Positions 4,101 to 5,590 of a DNA stretch of 5,590 nt are shown one piece after another. The notes beneath the pieces are model-generated. The model searched no databases and was not told the DNA's origin. It saw only the letters and a program-made list of their open reading frames with translations. Every line of letters starts with the position of its first letter. The first letter of the stretch is position 1. The DNA lies in NCBI GenBank assembly GCA_003663295.1, contig QMZS01000066.1, positions 1-5,590 of the forward strand, given 5' to 3'. Both the position numbers and the translations under genes were made by a program. Origin of the DNA: Candidatus Aenigmatarchaeota archaeon (lineage in GTDB: Archaea; Aenigmatarchaeota; Aenigmatarchaeia; QMZS01).

Positions 4101-5590
4101 TATATTGGTAATATTCTTGTCCACTCAAATAAAACTACAAATTATCTGCCTTTGTATTTAAATTATCAGACGCCAATTTTAAAATTGAAAACTAACTGGA
4201 GTAAAAATTGGTATGTTGGAAATCAATCTTTAGAAGCTGGGGAAAATGATTACAATACCACAAGAAATCTATATTTAAATATAAACCAGTCTAAAACTTT
4301 GAGTTTTATTATAAACAATTCAGGTGATTTAAAACTTGAAAATCTTAGTGTAGTTTATACAAATTTTACAGGTAGCAAGAATTTATCTGCAACTCTTTCT
4401 GACCTCTCTGGCAATATTTCGTCAGGTAGTGACAGAACCCTAAATTTAACAATAGAGAATCCTAAAAATTCAAGTTATTTGGGAAATTATTCAGGATATT
4501 TTTATATAACTTCAAACAATGGTAAACCATTTAATGATTTGAACTTAACATTATGTCTATCTGTAGTTAATAAAACCATACCAAGATTAACCTCTGAAAA
4601 CAATATTTTTTACATAGACCTTGAAACAAATCTTACAAATTTAAGTTTCTATATTTATTTCTATGATAATACAACCATAGATAATCTTTGGGGTAATAAC
4701 AGAAGCAGAAATATAACTATAATTTATCAGGGGGATGAAGCTTACCGTCCATATATATTTAATAATTCAAATTCAACAAACTTAACATTTAATATTGGGT
4801 CTAATGGTTTATTTTCAGTAGAGTTCAATGCAACAGGTTTTATAGAGGGTGCAGATACAAATTTTATAATAGTCACAGAAAACTTGATTGATGAATCAGG
4901 AAACAAAGTAACTGAAAATTTGAGTTTTGATTTAAAATATAATATTGATATAGAATCAACAATACAAAATAAAAATTCAATTGTTAAGGGATATGATTTT
5001 ATATTAACTGTAAATGTTTCGAAACCAAAGGGTAGTGCTACAGCACAAAACATTAGTGTTTGTTTAGAGTTGCCAGATGGAATAAAAAACCAAACCCCTG
5101 GATGTGTTCCAATTGGAGATTTAGGTGAGGGAGACTGGAACCAGACAAACTTTACCCTGAATGGAATTACAAAAGGGAGTTATACAATAAATATAACAGC
5201 CAATTCATCAGATGGTAGTTATGTAAAAACAAAACAAACAGAATCATTTAATGTAAGATATGGGTATTTATCTGTATCTCTAAATGATAATACATCAAGC
5301 TCAAAAAAAGCAAATACTTCATTTACTGTTTATGTTGAGATTGAAAACACAGGGGACTGGGCAGCTTTTATAAATAAAATTGAAATTAAAGTTTGTGATA
5401 CAACAAAAACACTAAATCCTTCAGAAAAAATAAATGAAGGTTCTACCAAATACTATCAGGCTTCTGGATTTAAATGTAGTTCTACTGGAGATAAACCTAT
5501 TTATGTGAAATTGTCCGGAGTAGAAAATGCCACAAATCAATATTCTGATTTTAAAAAAATTGGTGAAATAACAATAACAAGTTCTTCTAC
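1113..5590 (+). CDS. Giant secreted subtilisin-like serine peptidase (S8) with NosD-type beta-helix and Ig-like stalk, 3' end outside the window
   Basis: The frame is open for 1492 codons without a stop. Residues 1-19 form a signal peptide (MKTYVFLILLIVLTAPCLA, likely cut before Asp20). Residues about 20-100 resemble a subtilase propeptide, ending in a stretch (KSVPQIQADKLW) like the segment before the catalytic domain in related enzymes. The S8 domain covers about 105-385: Asp114 (IIDTGID), His164 (DDNGHGTHVAG), oxyanion Asn266 (VASGNE) and Ser328 (GTSTATPHVAG, with Thr where Met is usual). All catalytic residues are present, so it should be an active endopeptidase outside the cell. Residues 394-625 form a NosD/PbH1-like beta-helix ending in a calcium-loop-like DSNKDGFCD (597-605). 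Then come an Ig-like domain (627-718), two PPC-like sandwiches (about 780-860 and 882-965) and further beta-sandwich modules; the last two (about 1280-1492) recall CARDB-type domains. N-glycosylation sequons are very dense. The start is the first ATG after the in-frame TAA at 1074. Module limits beyond 627 are by eye. Any C-terminal anchor lies outside the window. Confidence 0.9.
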   Translation, partial: MKTYVFLILLIVLTAPCLADSYIITPPNQQVVISGFSGKEINCTPIYGTNSCSGELNETLVEELKAKGYKIYPNLKVYAFLDKSVPQIQADKLWNISVNGINLTGKGQTICIIDTGIDYNHSALGGGWGNKVIAGWRFLDGCTINNQSCNCTYNNSACYDDNGHGTHVAGIISSTNETYRGVAPDSKLVVVKVLNSSGSGLESDLISGINYCVDHSEEYNISVISMSLGDETYHNTTYCDNCSLPLTSAINNATAKNISVIVASGNEHNSTAISLPACIQNATPVGSVNGEDSISSFSNYWDLPILFAPGESIYSTWSNGWSFDSGTSTATPHVAGVFALMRQYLSLTNKTKTPQELEDLAISTGKNVTANENNSRIDAYNFYLGLSSTNLSECTEIGSSGYYNLTGNVSSNGTCFTIKAHNVTLDCKGYKIIGNTSGYGINITNYNNVTIKNCIVMNFSVGVNLYSSLNNILTNNTINNSSQYGIRLISSSNNTLINNTVSNNNEGILIQSSFSNTITNNLIVNNSYGVYLNSSSINLIYNNLFNNTNNFNFISNDTNYWNTTNQTGTRIYSNGNRIGGNYYTNSAGNGYSDTCVDSNKDGFCDIPYNLTGDGNNTDYLPLTNINPEVMIIEPVNWWYFYNNIIELNLSVNETYSIDYTNVSVIDYKGTIVNSTTTSKTGNFKINISVSESGVYWVNATTYDNFGGSNSDSVLVVVDLTNQGTNPTQINLSLSETENSTIGSFEILNGSKETILGFSDFGLSYLFNGTIGNENKSFLFLVPESKNLTANLTWSNNATNLTLELKNLRKGEIHKNTSSGNNYSYIELNSSNVDYGFWKAIVSGDVSGASENFSLEIRLKGYLFDINFTELGYYINTESIAAEGEHIRYFYVPANSIVNITLSSNGGSFLRISLYNSTGSQINSNLSSSGIAKISENLVKGLYKIKVKNQGVTSSYNYNLTFEFSQINFTNLGNLTPEKKVDTYFKLFQNQGPVDGKYIGNILVHSNKTTNYLPLYLNYQTPILKLKTNWSKNWYVGNQSLEAGENDYNTTRNLYLNINQSKTLSFIINNSGDLKLENLSVVYTNFTGSKNLSATLSDLSGNISSGSDRTLNLTIENPKNSSYLGNYSGYFYITSNNGKPFNDLNLTLCLSVVNKTIPRLTSENNIFYIDLETNLTNLSFYIYFYDNTTIDNLWGNNRSRNITIIYQGDEAYRPYIFNNSNSTNLTFNIGSNGLFSVEFNATGFIEGADTNFIIVTENLIDESGNKVTENLSFDLKYNIDIESTIQNKNSIVKGYDFILTVNVSKPKGSATAQNISVCLELPDGIKNQTPGCVPIGDLGEGDWNQTNFTLNGITKGSYTINITANSSDGSYVKTKQTESFNVRYGYLSVSLNDNTSSSKKANTSFTVYVEIENTGDWAAFINKIEIKVCDTTKTLNPSEKINEGSTKYYQASGFKCSSTGDKPIYVKLSGVENATNQYSDFKKIGEITITSSS
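2451..2760 (+). repeat. Tandem beta-helix rungs (PbH1/NosD type) inside the subtilase
   Basis: At protein level residues 447-550 fall into rungs of 22-23 residues: NNVTIKNCIV.. (447), NNILTNNTIN.. (470), NNTLINNTVS.. (493), SNTITNNLIV.. (515) and INLIYNNLFN.. (537), each followed by a YGIxL/YGVYL-type strand in the complete copies. Asparagine stacks at fixed rung positions are typical of right-handed parallel beta-helices that bind polysaccharides or act as scaffolds. At DNA level the copies are diverged, so this is a protein repeat and not a DNA array. Confidence 0.75.

Noticed and set aside
4742..5053. Minus-strand ORF of 103 codons opposite the stalk
   Set aside because: It is a shadow of the plus-strand frame; its hydrophobic residues come from reversed AT-rich codons.

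Overview
The window looks like a piece of an AT-rich archaeal genome, most likely a DPANN-type lineage (Pacearchaeota, Woesearchaeota or Nanoarchaeota-like). The reasons are: GGTGA-type Shine-Dalgarno sites on one strand; TATA-like boxes about 25-30 bases upstream of ATG codons with no Shine-Dalgarno site on the other (leaderless style); T-rich spacers; and a very large, sequon-rich secreted subtilase of a style common in archaeal surface proteomes. The assignment is by pattern and memory, not by search.

Layout. The left 0.5 kb is read on the minus strand as a tight cluster. A 47-codon fragment of a beta-class DNA amino-methyltransferase (332-475) has a good ribosome binding site and motif IV, then stops. 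It overlaps by four bases an unrecognised 90-residue protein (63-335), which is followed at once by the start of another gene that leaves the window (1-49, or 1-61 with the earlier ATG). A short, doubtful ORF (516-659) lies upstream on the same strand. A divergent spacer of about 75-210 bases follows.

From 735 rightwards everything is on the plus strand. A 113-residue, almost wholly hydrophobic membrane protein (735-1076) is followed after 36 bases by one open reading frame from 1113 to the window edge (1492 codons, no stop seen). This frame encodes a secreted serine peptidase of family S8: signal peptide, propeptide-like region, catalytic domain with Asp114, His164, Asn266 and Ser328, a NosD-like right-handed beta-helix with a calcium-loop-like end, an Ig-like domain, two PPC-like beta-sandwiches, and a long stalk of further beta-sandwich modules.

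How the parts work together: the plus-strand genes look like envelope genes, with the peptidase exported, probably heavily N-glycosylated and possibly held at the surface by a C terminus outside the window. The minus-strand genes have no visible link to them; the methyltransferase piece suggests the edge of a decayed or rearranged modification locus. The most notable details are a symmetric Cx6CxCx6C insertion just before the catalytic histidine, the S8-plus-beta-helix architecture, the truncated but well-initiated methyltransferase, and a change in isoleucine codon use along the giant gene.
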